DNA from: Botryotinia globosa
Taxonomy: Eukaryota > Ascomycota > Leotiomycetes > Helotiales > Sclerotiniaceae
Length of the DNA stretch: 64,000 nucleotides
Direction: 5' to 3'
Assembly: GCA_014898425.1 (NCBI GenBank)
Contig: RCSZ01000020.1
Span: 124,001-188,000, forward strand
Shown: piece by piece, positions 46,605-58,427 of the stretch
How positions within the stretch are numbered: position 1 is the first letter of the stretch
Layout: every line of letters starts with the position of its first letter
Program-made: the position numbers and the translations under genes
Notes under the pieces: model-generated
Told to the model about the DNA's origin: nothing
Database searches by the model: none
The model's input: the letters and a program-made list of their open reading frames with translations, nothing else

Positions 46605-48417
46605 TCATTCAGAGTCTGATTCTATGGAAGTTGGTCTTTGTTGCTCTGATTTCTTCATATCTGCGACATACTCTATAACAAATGTGAATCCAGCCCATAC
46701 AATTCCCGTTGCGATGAATTGAAAAGCCCATGAAGAGATCAAATGCTTCAAGCTAGGCATCTGGAAACCTATTTCGTAGAAGTTGTCCAGACTGATACCA
46801 ACTTTATTTCCGTATGCTCTACCGACAAATCGCAGCATTATGGCCTCAAGTGGCGTTATAAGAATGGAAGCGGCCAATTCTCTAAATCCTTCTGCGGCAA
46901 GTATTGTTGGAAGCATGGTAAGTCCAGTCTTGCGATATTTGACAACTTTAGGTTCTCCTGGAACATTTGTACTTCGTAGCTCAGCCGACCATGCCCCACG
47001 ACCAACCGTCGGTTCGGCTGATGTGGATGTAGAATCAACGTCAAAGCTGATCAGTGTCGGTCGCGGGTCTTCATCCTCACCAGGATCAACGCTTACTGAG
47101 GCATTAGTATGGCGCCGAGGTCGAGGTGTTGTTCTATCCAATGCCGGCAAACCTTCAAGAGCTCGTAAAGTATCTTCCTCTCCGCCTCGAACTGGGCGAT
47201 TCTCTTCGGGATCGTCCGGGGTATCGAATTCCAATATTGGTGCTTCGACTCCAAATCCAGCAAACATACTATCTCCTTTTGGTCGAGGAAGAGATTTGAA
47301 TATAGGTCGATACAAGAGTCGCGAAACAATATATTTGAACTTTCCATGAAATAACACTGCCACAATTGGGGTTGTGGAACGAAGCAAAGCTAATGTCCAT
47401 GAAACAATTGAACCTATGTTTCTTGAAGGTGGAGGTGGTGCTTGAAGTAGTGATGCTTTTGAGAATGGAATTAATGATATCAATGGAGGTAAGAATTGGT
47501 TATATTCAACAAATCCAAACTGATGCAACATAGCAAACATCCGTAAGTGTAATGTGATATAACTAAAGCTTAAGTGGAGACTGCAAATAATCAGTTGCGT
47601 CAGTGAATAGGTGTGTGTATAGCTACTCACCATTTGTCGGCAATGAACTTGACCCATACTTCTCGAGAAGTAAGTCTTCTTTCATCTTCATCGAACATTT
47701 GATCTAGAAGAACTTCCAAGAAGCAGCCTGCCCAGTCTGATACATGATATGCTATGACCGTGGGAAGCCCGGAAAGAAATAGGCTCGCGACAGATCTCCT
47801 AGTTCTCTCGTGCTGGATCAACGCTAGGACTCCGATTTCAGTATATGATCTGTAGAGCTTCGACGTGTAAGCATGATACTGTATTCAGTTGATAAATCAA
47901 CGTACCAAAACTCTTCGCCTGAACCCAATAGCACCCCAGACACCAGCATGTAGTGTAGCACGGCCAGCTTCCAATATCCTTAGTCCTCTAATTGTCTCTT
48001 CGATTTTCTTCGTGTTATGTAATATTGCAGCTTCTCTCACAGCAGTCAAATCTTCAACAATACCCGTGACTTGCATCACTTCATTAGCTGCACGAATGTT
48101 TTCACGTTCCCTCCTTTTGGTCTCTGGATTTCTTGGATGCCCATGTTCATCATATATCTGTGTGTAGCCAGCATTCTCAGAAATATCTGGTGGAGTTGGC
48201 CAGATTACTTGTTCTTCATATCGTGTTCGACCCTAGAATCTGTGAGTATGAAGCTTCATCGGTGTATCAATTTGGTGTCAAGTGTTTTGACAAATTCAAC
48301 ATTTCCAACAGCTACAATAAATTTGATGTATGGGAAAAGACTCGGCGGCCTGCAACTAATAAGGGAAAGGCAATAACGTACCAATGCCCAAGCAGTCAAT
48401 GATTCTAGCCTGCCCAT
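46605..48417 (-). CDS. Multi-pass membrane protein of unknown function
   Basis: Four exons (48417-48382, 48232-47906, 47857-47631, 47580-46605) give 521 residues with intact phase. The first 36-nt exon encodes MGRLESLTAWAL. Residues 13-120 are charged and helical (GRTRYEEQVIWPTPPD, then an EELTAVREAA-like helical stretch). Hydrophobic segments follow at about 150-175 (ASLFLSGLPTVIAYHVSDWA), 215-245 (Leu/Ile-rich near ITLHLRMF) and 260-295. After an Asp/Glu/Pro-rich loop there are more hydrophobic stretches near the C terminus (FQFIATGIVWAGFTFVIEYV), before a short charged tail. I do not recognise a named family; it looks like an organellar or endomembrane protein. The second intron acceptor (ending at 47858) is chosen because it is the only one of normal length that keeps frame. 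Confidence 0.65.
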
Positions 48418-48829
48418 GGTTGCTGATGGTAGATGCTCTAAATTTTGCACCAACGCATTGTATACCCAGTGTGATGGTTACAGCATTTCTGTATCACACA
48501 GTCATGGTCTGATGGGTTCGATGAGATTATTCAAGTGTTTTACTCTTCTCTTCAAAGAAAGGGCTATGATCGCAAATAAGAAGGAATACACGTCTGCACG
48601 TGATATTGAACGCTAAGATTGAGCTTATCGTCGACCCCTGTCCGCATCAAAATATTTTTGATTCAAGTGAAAATAAAAATACTTTGGTTTTCAACATTTT
48701 CACCTCCAATTGATTCTAGGAGCGCCAGGCATTATAATAAAGTCAGGTATTATAACAAAATCGTACGTTGTAAGAAAGCCAAATATTATAATAAAGCCAT
48801 ACATTGGGATACCAAGCTTGTGGCGCATC

Positions 48830-51547
48830 ATGGCAACCAAGGCTCCTTACCAAACGACATTCGAGCCTGAGCATACTATACAGCCAATTTACACAGGAGG
48901 AAGTGTTGCACTTGACCAAACGGGTCGCATACTTGCTACAACACTCGGGGAGGATGCATTATTGACAGACTTGAATACAGGGAGGGAATTGGCCAGGATA
49001 GAAGGAGATGGAGAGGTCATCTCTACATTAAGTCTGACGCCGTCTGCTTCCCATCTCATCATATGTTCGAGATCATTGTCTATGCGAATCTACTCCCTAC
49101 GACCTTCGCCTGAATCTGATGTTTCTCTCCACTACGAACTTCTGCGAACTCTTAAACCGCATTCTACGCCAGTAGTAGTCTTAGCTGTAGACCAGACGAG
49201 TACTCTACTAGCAACCGGAGCTGCAGATGGAGTAGTGAAAGTTTGGGATATTGCCGGAGGTTACGTCACACATACATTTCGAGGTCCCAATGTGCTTATA
49301 TCCGCTTTACACTTTTTCGAATTGGTTGCGAGCGGTAGGGATGAGGAATCGGGCATTTCAGCGAGAAACCGAAAGAACGGAAGCCGAAAGAGCCAAGCAG
49401 ATGATGACAACAACGAGAGTGAAGCAGCGAGAGGGTTTCGTCTTGCATCTGGTAGTCAAGATGGTAAAGTCCGTATTTGGGATCTTTACAAGAGGAATTG
49501 TGCCTCGGTTTTAGATTCACACGTATCGGATGTTCGAGCTTTAGATTATTCACCAGAAGAAAATGCGCTTCTTACTGGAAGTCGGGATAAGACAATAATG
49601 TGGTGGGATGCGAAGACGTGGAAAATTAGAAAAGTTATACCTGTGCTTGAGGAAGTGGAAACTGCCGGATTTATTGAGGCCGGGAAGTTCACATATACTG
49701 GAGGATCAAATGGAACCATCAGAGTTTGGCAAACGGAAAATGGTAGGGAGGTCACAAAACCACAAAAAAGTGGTGCAGAGGCAGATGCCATTGTAGATGC
49801 GCTCTCATACCACGACCTTCCTTTCATTCTGTCAATCCAAGCAGATCATACCTTGATCCTTCACTCAAAAGCTCCCATGGAAAACGCGGATTCCACTATC
49901 ACCATTCCGGCTCTGCCCCAAGTCCAGCGAATCTCTGGAACTCATGACGAGATCATCGATTTGGGATTCCTTTTACCTGATAAATCCCTCCTCGCTTTAG
50001 CTACCAATTCGGAAGAAATTCGTATCGTCTCCTTGAGCCAAAGTTCAGAAAATGACTCTCAAAAATCGGCCGCATATTTTGGTGCTGATGTTGCTCAACT
50101 TAAGGGACATGAAGACATCATCATTTGTTTAGATATTGACTGGTCAGGCCACTGGATTGCCACTGGTGCTAAAGATAACACTGCTAGACTTTGGCGTATC
50201 GATGCCGAAAACGCTTCATATACTTGTCATACAACTTTTACTGGACATGCCGAATCTCTTGGTGCCATTGCACTTCCCCATACTCCGCCACCAGAATCTT
50301 CACCGGCCTACAAGTCACCTTTGGATCATCCACCCAGCTTTTTGTTGACTGGTTCTCAAGACCAGACTATTAAGCGGTGGGATATTCAAGCTCAGGCCGC
50401 GACTGGCAAAGCACCAAGAGCTTCATTAACCAAAAAAGCCCACGACAAAGATATCAACGCATTAGACATTAACCACAACTCTGAATTATTTGCATCAGCA
50501 TCTCAAGACAAAACCGTCAAAATTTGGTCGACCAAAGAATTAGAAGTACAAGGTGTATTACGTGGTCATCGTCGTGGTGTTTGGTCTGTGAAGTTTGCGC
50601 CAAAAGATACCCCAACTCTTCAAGGAGAGTCTGGTCCAGCTTCAGGAAAAGGTTTAATTCTTACTGGAAGTGGAGACAAAACTGTCAAGATATGGAATCT
50701 TTCCGACTACAGCTGCTTACGAACATTCGAAGGGCATACTAATTCTGTTCTCAAAGTAGCATGGTTGAAATTGCCAGCACCAGAAGATAGAAATAGGAAA
50801 CATGTTCAAATAGCCACAGCTGGTGGAGATGGTCTTGTCAAGGTCTGGAGTGCAACAAATGGAGAGTCAGAATGCACATTAGATAATCATGAAGATAGAG
50901 TTTGGGCCCTCACTGTCCACCCTAAAACAAACATGATAGTATCAGGAAGTGGGGATTCCACTGTCACATTCTGGAAGGACACAACCTCAGCAACAATAGC
51001 TGCTAGGGAAGCGGCCAATACTCAATTTGTGGAGCAAGAGCAGGAGTTACAAAACTTCATACATGCTGGTAGCTACAGGGAAGCCATCATTCTTGCACTT
51101 ACACTCAATCATCCCGCACGATTACTTTCCATATTCACAACCGTCGTTACCGGTACTCACGAAGAAGGAAGTATCTCAGGTCTCAAAACTGTTGATACCG
51201 TCCTAGCCTCCTTAACAGATGCTCAAATCTTCAACCTGCTTCTCAGAGTCCGTGATTGGAACACCAACGCTAGAACAGCATCTGTCGCACAAAGAATCCT
51301 ACATGTTCTCGTCAAAAGTTATCCCGCTTCTCGCTTATCGAATCTCAAGATTAAGGGGGCACAAGGACAAAAGAGTTTGAAGGAGGTTATTGATGCTTTG
51401 AAAGTTTATACCGATAGACATTACAAGAGAATGGAAGAATTGCTTGACGAGAGCTATCTCTTAGAATACACGCTGCGGGAAATGGATGGTCTTGGATTCA
51501 TTGAGAATGGAGCCATGGATACTGCTGGAGATACAATTATGGTGTGA
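48830..51547 (+). CDS. UTP13: UTP13 (TBL3), WD40 subunit of the UTP-B module
   Basis: One exon, 905 residues. The ATG at 48830 is chosen because MATKAPYQTTFEPEHTIQPI matches the expected start; the frame stays open upstream only through a repetitive ATTATAA-rich leader. Two WD40 propellers span about residues 30-720, with ends such as GAADGVVKVWDI, SGSQDGKVRIWDL, TGAKDNTARLWRI, SASQDKTVKIWST, TGSGDKTVKIWNL and SGSGDSTVTFWKD. The C-terminal Utp13 domain (about 740-890) contains FVEQEQELQNFIHAGSYREA and LLRVRDWNTNARTASVAQRI. The protein heterodimerises with Dip2/Utp12 in UTP-B, in the nucleolar 90S pre-ribosome. An insert at about 165-195 is Lys/Arg/Asp/Asn-rich and likely disordered. It is divergent from the membrane-protein gene at 48417, about 410 bp away. 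Confidence 0.94.
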   Translation: MATKAPYQTTFEPEHTIQPIYTGGSVALDQTGRILATTLGEDALLTDLNTGRELARIEGDGEVISTLSLTPSASHLIICSRSLSMRIYSLRPSPESDVSLHYELLRTLKPHSTPVVVLAVDQTSTLLATGAADGVVKVWDIAGGYVTHTFRGPNVLISALHFFELVASGRDEESGISARNRKNGSRKSQADDDNNESEAARGFRLASGSQDGKVRIWDLYKRNCASVLDSHVSDVRALDYSPEENALLTGSRDKTIMWWDAKTWKIRKVIPVLEEVETAGFIEAGKFTYTGGSNGTIRVWQTENGREVTKPQKSGAEADAIVDALSYHDLPFILSIQADHTLILHSKAPMENADSTITIPALPQVQRISGTHDEIIDLGFLLPDKSLLALATNSEEIRIVSLSQSSENDSQKSAAYFGADVAQLKGHEDIIICLDIDWSGHWIATGAKDNTARLWRIDAENASYTCHTTFTGHAESLGAIALPHTPPPESSPAYKSPLDHPPSFLLTGSQDQTIKRWDIQAQAATGKAPRASLTKKAHDKDINALDINHNSELFASASQDKTVKIWSTKELEVQGVLRGHRRGVWSVKFAPKDTPTLQGESGPASGKGLILTGSGDKTVKIWNLSDYSCLRTFEGHTNSVLKVAWLKLPAPEDRNRKHVQIATAGGDGLVKVWSATNGESECTLDNHEDRVWALTVHPKTNMIVSGSGDSTVTFWKDTTSATIAAREAANTQFVEQEQELQNFIHAGSYREAIILALTLNHPARLLSIFTTVVTGTHEEGSISGLKTVDTVLASLTDAQIFNLLLRVRDWNTNARTASVAQRILHVLVKSYPASRLSNLKIKGAQGQKSLKEVIDALKVYTDRHYKRMEELLDESYLLEYTLREMDGLGFIENGAMDTAGDTIMV

Positions 51548-52260
51548 TTTTGTTTGTAATGAGGTGTTTTGGTCAAAATTAGTAGAATTCAATTTGAAGG
51601 GTTTCAATACGCAATCAATTTACTTCAAAATCTAAACAGCTTTCAGTTTTTGAAATTTAGGGAATGTCTGCTGACCTACCTGCAAGTTACGAGAGAGCTT
51701 CCAATCTCGAATAAATCTCGCATTCTGGATAAATTGAAGCTCCTGAACATATCCAGTAATCATAAATTGTTCATTGTCCATTAGACACTACATTAATATT
51801 TATTTAATAAAGTTTTGGCTCCATCTCAAACTTCAGATTATGTACAGGATATCTAATAGTCCGGATTGCAGTTCAATAATATAACGATTTGAATATTGAA
51901 AATAATTGAAAGTTTGAAAATAGCTCAATTCTCTAATTATATTTGATATCTTGAAGTATCTAACCATTCGGATTATAATTCAATAATATAAGGGCTTGAA
52001 TGTTTGAAAGCGATTAGAAATTTGAAATCGTTCAATATTCTCATCACATTCAACATGTCAGAGTATTTAATAGTCCAAATTATGATTTAACAATGTAGAA
52101 GTCTGGATGTTGGAAAGTAGTTGAAAATTTGCTGAAATATCTAGTAGTCCAAAATGTGATTGAACAATATAAAGACATGAATGTCGTAAAGTATTTATAA
52201 GTCTATGAGAATCTATCTCAAAATCACAATCGGCCCTCCTAGATACAACTAAGCCATAAA
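51548..52260. other. Intergenic region dominated by a diverged 107-bp tandem repeat
   Basis: This separates the convergent UTP13 (+) and dipeptidase (-) genes. Most of it, 51850-52205, is a degenerate tandem array described separately. No gene is seen. Confidence 0.65.
51850..52205. repeat. Diverged 107-bp tandem repeat, about 3.5 copies
   Basis: Copies start at 51850, 51957, 52064 and 52138. Each begins TAT(C/T)TA(A/G)(T/C)A then GTCC(G/A)(G/A)AT-like sequence, followed by (A/T)TTCAATAATATAA / TTTAACAATGTAG, then TTGAATGTTTGAAAG-like sequence. The first two steps are exactly 107 bp; the third copy is shortened to 74 bp. Confidence 0.8.
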
Positions 52261-53949
52261 TCAAGAAAGATCATCTTCTAGAGGCTTCTCTCCCTTGACC
52301 TTCAACTGCGCAGCAACTTCATCGACATCTTTCCAAACTCTTAAAATATTACCACCTACAACCTTTGCAGCATCTTTGTCGCTGACTCCTTGTTTGAGAA
52401 GCTCAGCTACTAAGTCTGGAAACTTGCTTACGTCGTCTAGTCCCTTTGGTGTATCGGGGATACCGTCGAAATCACTACCGAAGCCTACGTGGTCATAGCC
52501 GATGAGATCACCGATATGCATGACATGTCTGGCTACATGTTCCAAGGTTGAGTTGTTGGGATAGAAATCTGGAAGTCCATTTGTATTGGACGAGTTTGCA
52601 ACACATGATACGAAATCTGGCGAGAAATTGACCATGACGAGGGAATTCGTTTTCTTGACGAGCTGTAGGACATCGTCGGGTACATTTCGTGGATGAGGAC
52701 ATACTGCGTAGGCAGATGAATGACTGAAGATTACTGGGGCGAGACTACCTGACCAGTCGGCTTCCCAGCCGAGCACAGCACGCATTGTGTCTTGACTAGT
52801 ATGCGATAGATCAACAATCATCCCTAACCTATTCATCTCATGGATAAGCTGACGACCAGAGGGGGAAATACCTCCCCAGTGAGGTTTGGATTTCTCGATA
52901 CCACCCTCTGAAAGCTCGACCAGCGCCGCATCTGCATAGCGATTGTGACAGTTGTGGGTCAAGGTTGCGTAGCGAACTCCAAGGGTATAGTATTGGCGGA
53001 GATTGGATATGGAGTTTCCAATTTGATGCAGACCTTCAATGATATATGGCGATATGAGTTGGCCATTTTGGAAAGCAGTCAAGGCAGTGCTACTGTCTCC
53101 TGGAAGTGCAAAATGAGAGGGGTAGGCAGCTTGGAGACGAGCGAGAACGTCAAGTTGTGTCAAGGTAAAGTCAACAGCTATCAGAAAATTAGCAGGACGT
53201 TTGAATATATCATGAAAGAGATTCAATGCGCGAAATAAGTCGCGGAAGATTTCAATCAGGACTGTAGAACAACATTGTATACCCAGAGAAAGCAAGATGA
53301 AATGAGGGAAGTAGTACCAAGAGTACAAAAACAATCAAAACACCAACGAAAGATCACTAACAAGAGTCATAATTTGGGGTAGAAAAATCACTCCAGTTTG
53401 AGGGACATGGAGCAAATGCACTCCAGAAAGCACCTCCATTCTTTCCCGCTTTCAATCGAGGAAGATCCACGTGATACGCCATCCCACCATTCTCAAACTT
53501 ATTGGTAAACTTCTCATCATAGATGCGATTTTCGTAAGCAGATCTTATGAAGATTGCAAGATCATTGTGTCCATCTATGTTTAGTTAGTTAAAGTGCTGA
53601 AGAGTTATGATTTATATGCTATCCGAGATTCCGAGAGGACCATACCTATAAGTGGTGTTTCAGTCAGGATTCTATCCACTCTCTCCTCAATTGTCTTGGG
53701 CTCTTGATTTCCAAAAGGCCAGTGATGATTCAATATATCATCAACAAAACCATCAGGGATGAATAGCATAGTAAGAATAAGCAGAGAGCATAGTCCCAGA
53801 ACCACTGCCATTAGATCACTGAATTGTCTCTTCCCCCGGCCATTTGTTGGTTCAAAGCAGGCATTTCGAGTTTCTCTTGAATCTTTGATTTCTGGCGATG
53901 CAGGTGATCTATCTCTTGCTAATAGAGGATCTTGTTCTGTGTAAGGCAT
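52261..53949 (-). CDS. Membrane-anchored M19 dipeptidase (renal dipeptidase family)
   Basis: Three exons (53949-53646, 53574-53362, 53177-52261) give 477 residues. The N terminus MPYTEQDPLLARD has an acidic dileucine-type signal (EQDPLL), and a transmembrane segment follows at about 45-65 (MAVVLGLCSLLILTMLFI). This suggests a type II membrane protein of the vacuolar/endosomal route. The metallopeptidase domain has the zinc motif DGHNDLAIF (rebuilt across intron 1), GVRYATLTHNCHN, RLGMIVDLSHTS, FSHSSAYAVCPHPRNVPDD and HVGFGSDFDGI. Enzymes of this family hydrolyse dipeptides, including some with D-residues, using two zinc ions. The second intron (about 184 nt) is long for this window and could hide a very short exon. 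An upstream in-frame ATG at 54027 would add 26 residues but lacks a conserved look. Confidence 0.9.
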
Positions 53950-54569
53950 AATTATACAATAGCAAGAGTGCAAATGACAAAGTTGATGTTGGTGACAAAT
54001 GCATGAGATGAGATTCCATGTACCCAAGTACCAACGGGTCTCAAGTCAGGGAGGGTCTCGAGATAAGGAATAGAAGGGGCAAAATGATCGATCCATCACA
54101 TGATCAAATCATATCACTCATCTTTTTACGTCAAGATCCATCTTCATTCCCTTGAAAAGTTGAATCCCTTCTCCTAGTTTGTACTTTATCATTAGTCCAG
54201 TCAGTCCAGTCAGTCCAGTCAGTCTATTAAGGTTAACGTGATTAATGACTAGGTTGGCATGAATGCGCTAAGCCCCTTTTATGGATTACCGGAAATTCCC
54301 TGATTTAGCTATTTTTGGGAATGATTTACACCTGAGATTTAAGGTTTACCACTGTGAGGTTTTCATCCAAGACCCTGCACGTCAGTTTCCTACTTTAATA
54401 AGAAATTGAAGTGAAGACTGGAAAAGTTGAAGTGCTTTTTAATATTTACTCGTATATTAAAATTGTATAGGTTCTGAGTAGGTATATGTAGATATATAGC
54501 ATTGAACCTATGAATAAGGAGTAAGAGAGGAATCGAGTAATAAATGTCATTTTTATATAACAATATACA

Positions 54570-54614
<45 letters not shown>

Positions 54615-55133
54615 CATTTCATCTTATGATTTACAACTACAACTCTTTACCTATCTGACTCCTTTTCTTCTATGCTATCTTTCCATCCATCTATCTATCT
54701 ATCTATCTATCGATGTCTTTGTTTACCTGCTTATCACAGTCACACACCCATTTCATTCAATACACTATCCAACTGAATCATATCCAACGACTTTCGTGAT
54801 AGCTTCACCAATCTCAACATTCTGAAACCCCCGGGTAAACGAGATCAACGGTCAACCTCGTTCCAAAGGGCCCTTGCACAACTAAGAATCCGCAATCCTT
54901 TCTTCTATTTCCCTGCCCAGGTCCTGCCCAGCTTTTTCGACTTCTTCGTCCATCATAAACTTCTCCAGTTCTCCAGTCAATCTGTCATTCGTTCAACAAT
55001 CCCTATTCCTGTCTACACGAAGGATTTTCTCTTCTTTGTTTTGTCTGTCTCAAGTTTCTGAACCTTTCGAGTATCAACGAGTACATTAATCCCGATTATT
55101 GAAGTCACGAATCAACGATAAGAGTACATAATC
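53950..55133. other. Intergenic region with several microsatellites
   Basis: This is the divergent promoter region of the dipeptidase (-) and Rgd2-type (+) genes. It holds a 10-bp AGTCAGTCC-type repeat (about 54192-54226), a (TA)n array (54566-54613) and an (ATCT)n run (about 54690-54712). C/T-rich stretches near 54950-55080 are typical of a fungal promoter or 5' UTR. Confidence 0.65.
54566..54613. repeat. (TA)n microsatellite
   Basis: About 20 near-perfect TA dinucleotides in the intergenic region upstream of the Rgd2-type gene. A short (ATCT)n run follows about 80 bp later. Confidence 0.9.
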
Positions 55134-58030
55134 ATGACGCCCAATTTTGCGGATTCCTTTTGGTCGGGAGATTATGCTGGAGGTAAGGGGCTTCCTGTCT
55201 CTGCAGAATGTGTCCATCCGTTCCTGCATTCATGTACTAATTCAACTACATCAAAATAGGTCTTGGTGTTCTGTTCGGCAAACTGCAGCAAGGTGTCGCC
55301 GAAAACCAACAAGTTCTGACCATTGCGCGAATGCGTGCGGAAGCCGAAGACATCTATGGGATGAAATTGGGTGATATTGGAGCAGCAACAGACAAGATAA
55401 CAGGTGGTTTCGGTAGAGATGATGGAGCAAGTGTTAGAAAGGTATTGATATTCAGGAGATTTTTCTTCGTCTTTTCGAGGGGCTGGTAGACTGACGCAAT
55501 GTAGGCATACGATGGAGTACGGACAGAAATGGAAGAAGCTGCCAAAAATCACCGCAAAATCGCACAAAGCATTCGAGATCTAGTCGTCGCCCCTTTTTCG
55601 CGCTGGTGTGATGCACACGAAAATCGAGTTCAAAATTCACAGGATGACCTCCAAGCCCGCATAAAACTTCATGACAAACAAGCAGAGCTGGTCAAGAAGT
55701 TGCGTAGTCATTACTTCAATAAGTGTCGGTTGGTTGAAGATATCGAAGAGGAAAATAAACTTGCTTTCCAGGATCCAGAAACCAGTCCGAAGGCCAAGAT
55801 TCCAGAGATTAAGGTTGGCGATAAGGACGATGAAGAGGATGACCAATCTTTAGAGATTGGTGACGAAATCTACAATTCGGAACAAGTCAAGAAGATTTTG
55901 ACACACCTTTTACAAACAATCAAATTGGCCGATACAAAAGTTCCAATCTTGGGCACATATCAAAATACAACATGCGGTGCAGATATAGTGGAATACTTTC
56001 AGAAATTCATGGGAGCAACAAGTGTCAGTCACGCTGAACGTATTGGACAGGATATGGTATCGCATGGCTTTTTACGATTGATTGGGAATGTTGGAAATGT
56101 TTTCGCAAATAGTTCCAAGATGTTCTACCAATGGCGACCAAAGGGTTTCCAATTGACAGGAATCCCCGAAAAGAAGCCCCACGTTGGCCGCACTTTCTCT
56201 ATCGCATCTAACTCCGATTTTGTAGATTCTCCTGTTGTTGGATCGGTCTCTGAATATTTAGCGGGCTGGAATCCTTTGAACAATCAACATCCAAACGAAA
56301 CCCCAGGCGACCGTCTTCGCAGGGAAGCCGCAGAAGCAGATGAGAGGTACAAGCAAGGTGTGAGAAAATTAGATCATTTGCGATGTCAATTGGAGGAGGC
56401 TATCTTCGAGCATTTGAGATATTTGGAACGTTGCGAGCTTGACAGACTCAAGGCAATCAAGACCATTATTCTCGACTTTTCCGGAACGATCAGCAACGTC
56501 ATTCCTAGTCTGCAATCAACAGTCGATAAGATGATGCTTTACCAAGAAACCGTACAACCTCTTGGAGATTTGCGGTATCTTCTCGAAAACTATCGCACTG
56601 GTGGTTTCGCGCCAAAGGTTATCGTTTACGAGAATTATTACAACTCTGCAGATGAACAAACTTTCGGTGTTGATCTAGAAGCTCGGGCTCGCGGGGACAG
56701 GAAGAGGGTACCAGTCATCATTACCACTATTCTCACCTTCCTCGATAACAGATATCCTGATCTTGAAGGCGATCCAGCTAGGAGAAGTGTCTGGTTGGTT
56801 GATGTTCCCCTTCATCAAACTCACCGAGTACGAGATGTGCTCAACACTGGAAAACCATTCCCTATTGAAACTTTGGAGCCATATGAAATTCCTATTATTG
56901 CAAGCGTTCTTAAATTGTATCTACTGGAATTACCAGGTAAGCCTAGCCCTGCTGATCATTTCATAAAATGTCTCAACTGATACCTGGTCATAGATTCTTT
57001 AGTGTCATCTCATGTTTACGAAATTATGAAAACGATCTATTCAACGCCAGCATCCGAATCTACCGACTCAGCTCGAATCTCAGTTCTACAAAATACCCTC
57101 AGTCAACTTAGGTTGGCCAACATTGCTACTTTGGATGCCCTCATGACCCATTTCACTAGATTAATTGAACTTACTTCCGCTGATGAGACTTATATTTCCG
57201 AACTCGCGACCATCCTTGCACCATGCATCCTTCGTCCAAAGACTGAAACCTCAATGACCATGGAAGAAAAGTATTCATACCGTCTGATTCGCGATCTCTT
57301 TGCTCACAAAGACGCCATCTTCTCTGAGCTTAAGCGAGCTTCATCCTTCAATTCTGCATCAAACATTGATACCAGAAGACCCAGAGCCATCAGCACCGAT
57401 GAAAGTAACAGACGAGCCAACATGGAAGCCAGACAAAAAGCAATCATTGCAGCTGGTGGGGCAAGAAGTCGCGCCACTAGTCCTGCGCCAAGCCCACGTG
57501 GTCACCGTAGAGAAAGAAGCTCAGGACCACCCGCAGCTGAGACTCGATTCCCGGTACAAACATCACCTACAGCCACGACCGATTCAACAAGGAACTCCCG
57601 AGGAAGCATGAGACAAAGTCTCGAAGTTCCATCGTCAGCCGAAGCTAGTCCAGTCGTCGAACCAAAACCTTCTCCTTTGTCACCATTGGCCAATGGAGCA
57701 GAAACTAGCACCCCCAGTGTTACAAGTGCTACATATATGCCTGGGTCTGGAGATGGAATCGAGGAACCCACTGTAGAAAAGAGAACTAGTCTTTCAAATG
57801 TGTCTAGTCTTCCAAATGTGGAAAAGAGAAACAGTTTAGGACGAAGTGGTCAAGTTTCGAGGAATAGCATAGGAAGAAAACCTTATGGAAATGTTGCAAG
57901 AATGAGCAAGACCTTTGATATGGTAGCAGCGGGTAACAGAGATAGTGTAGGAAGTATTGGCGAAGTGCCAGAACCTGCTGCGGAACAAAAGGTTGGCGTT
58001 AGTCTTGAGGATAAACCTATGGATGATTAG
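55134..58030 (+). CDS. RGD2: Rgd2-type F-BAR/DEP/RhoGAP protein
   Basis: Four exons (55134-55182, 55260-55441, 55505-56936, 56994-58030) give 899 residues. The protein has an F-BAR domain starting FADSFWSGDYAGGLGVLFGK, with the split coiled-coil arms at about 20-150 and 310-390. A DEP domain lies between them (about 185-275, DIVEYFQKFMGATS). The RhoGAP domain spans about 430-700 and contains VPVIITTILTFLDNRYPDLE and, across the last intron, ELPDSLVSSHVYEIM. The order FCH-DEP-RhoGAP is that of yeast Rgd2, which stimulates GTP hydrolysis by Cdc42 and Rho5. The canonical RhoGAP arginine finger GxxR context is not obvious by eye and should be checked. The C-terminal 200 residues are Ser/Pro/Arg-rich and probably phosphorylated. 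A role in polarised growth and septation is likely. Confidence 0.92.
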
Positions 58031-58427
58031 AAATGGAAACTTTGGAATGGAGGTATAAGAATGGGAGGAAAGAAGGATGGATGGAAGGATGGATGGAAGG
58101 ATGGATGAGCACAAGCATGAATGTTAAATGAAAGAAAATCATGTACGATAATACGGTATGATATTTGCGACTGGCTGATTCTTTGCCGATAAAGCGAAGC
58201 GGGATGGTCTTTTGATACCCTTCCCTTAAGAGGTTGTCCTTTTTATCGAAATGTTTTGGCGAGATAAATAGGAAAGAATGCGTTTATGAATATGTATGTG
58301 TCTTGTGTTTTGCGGTTGAATTTGTATGACCGTGATGAATGTACACTCAATCGAAAAATTTGAGATACTCGAGCCGACAGTGTGCCAATAGTATCAGAAA
58401 ATTGCTCATACTTAACAGCAAATTACG
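58031..58427. other. Intergenic region with a GGATGGATGGAA repeat
   Basis: Just after the Rgd2-type stop, 58071-58107 is a 12-bp GGATGGATGGAA tandem repeat of about three units. Nothing else is seen. Confidence 0.6.
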
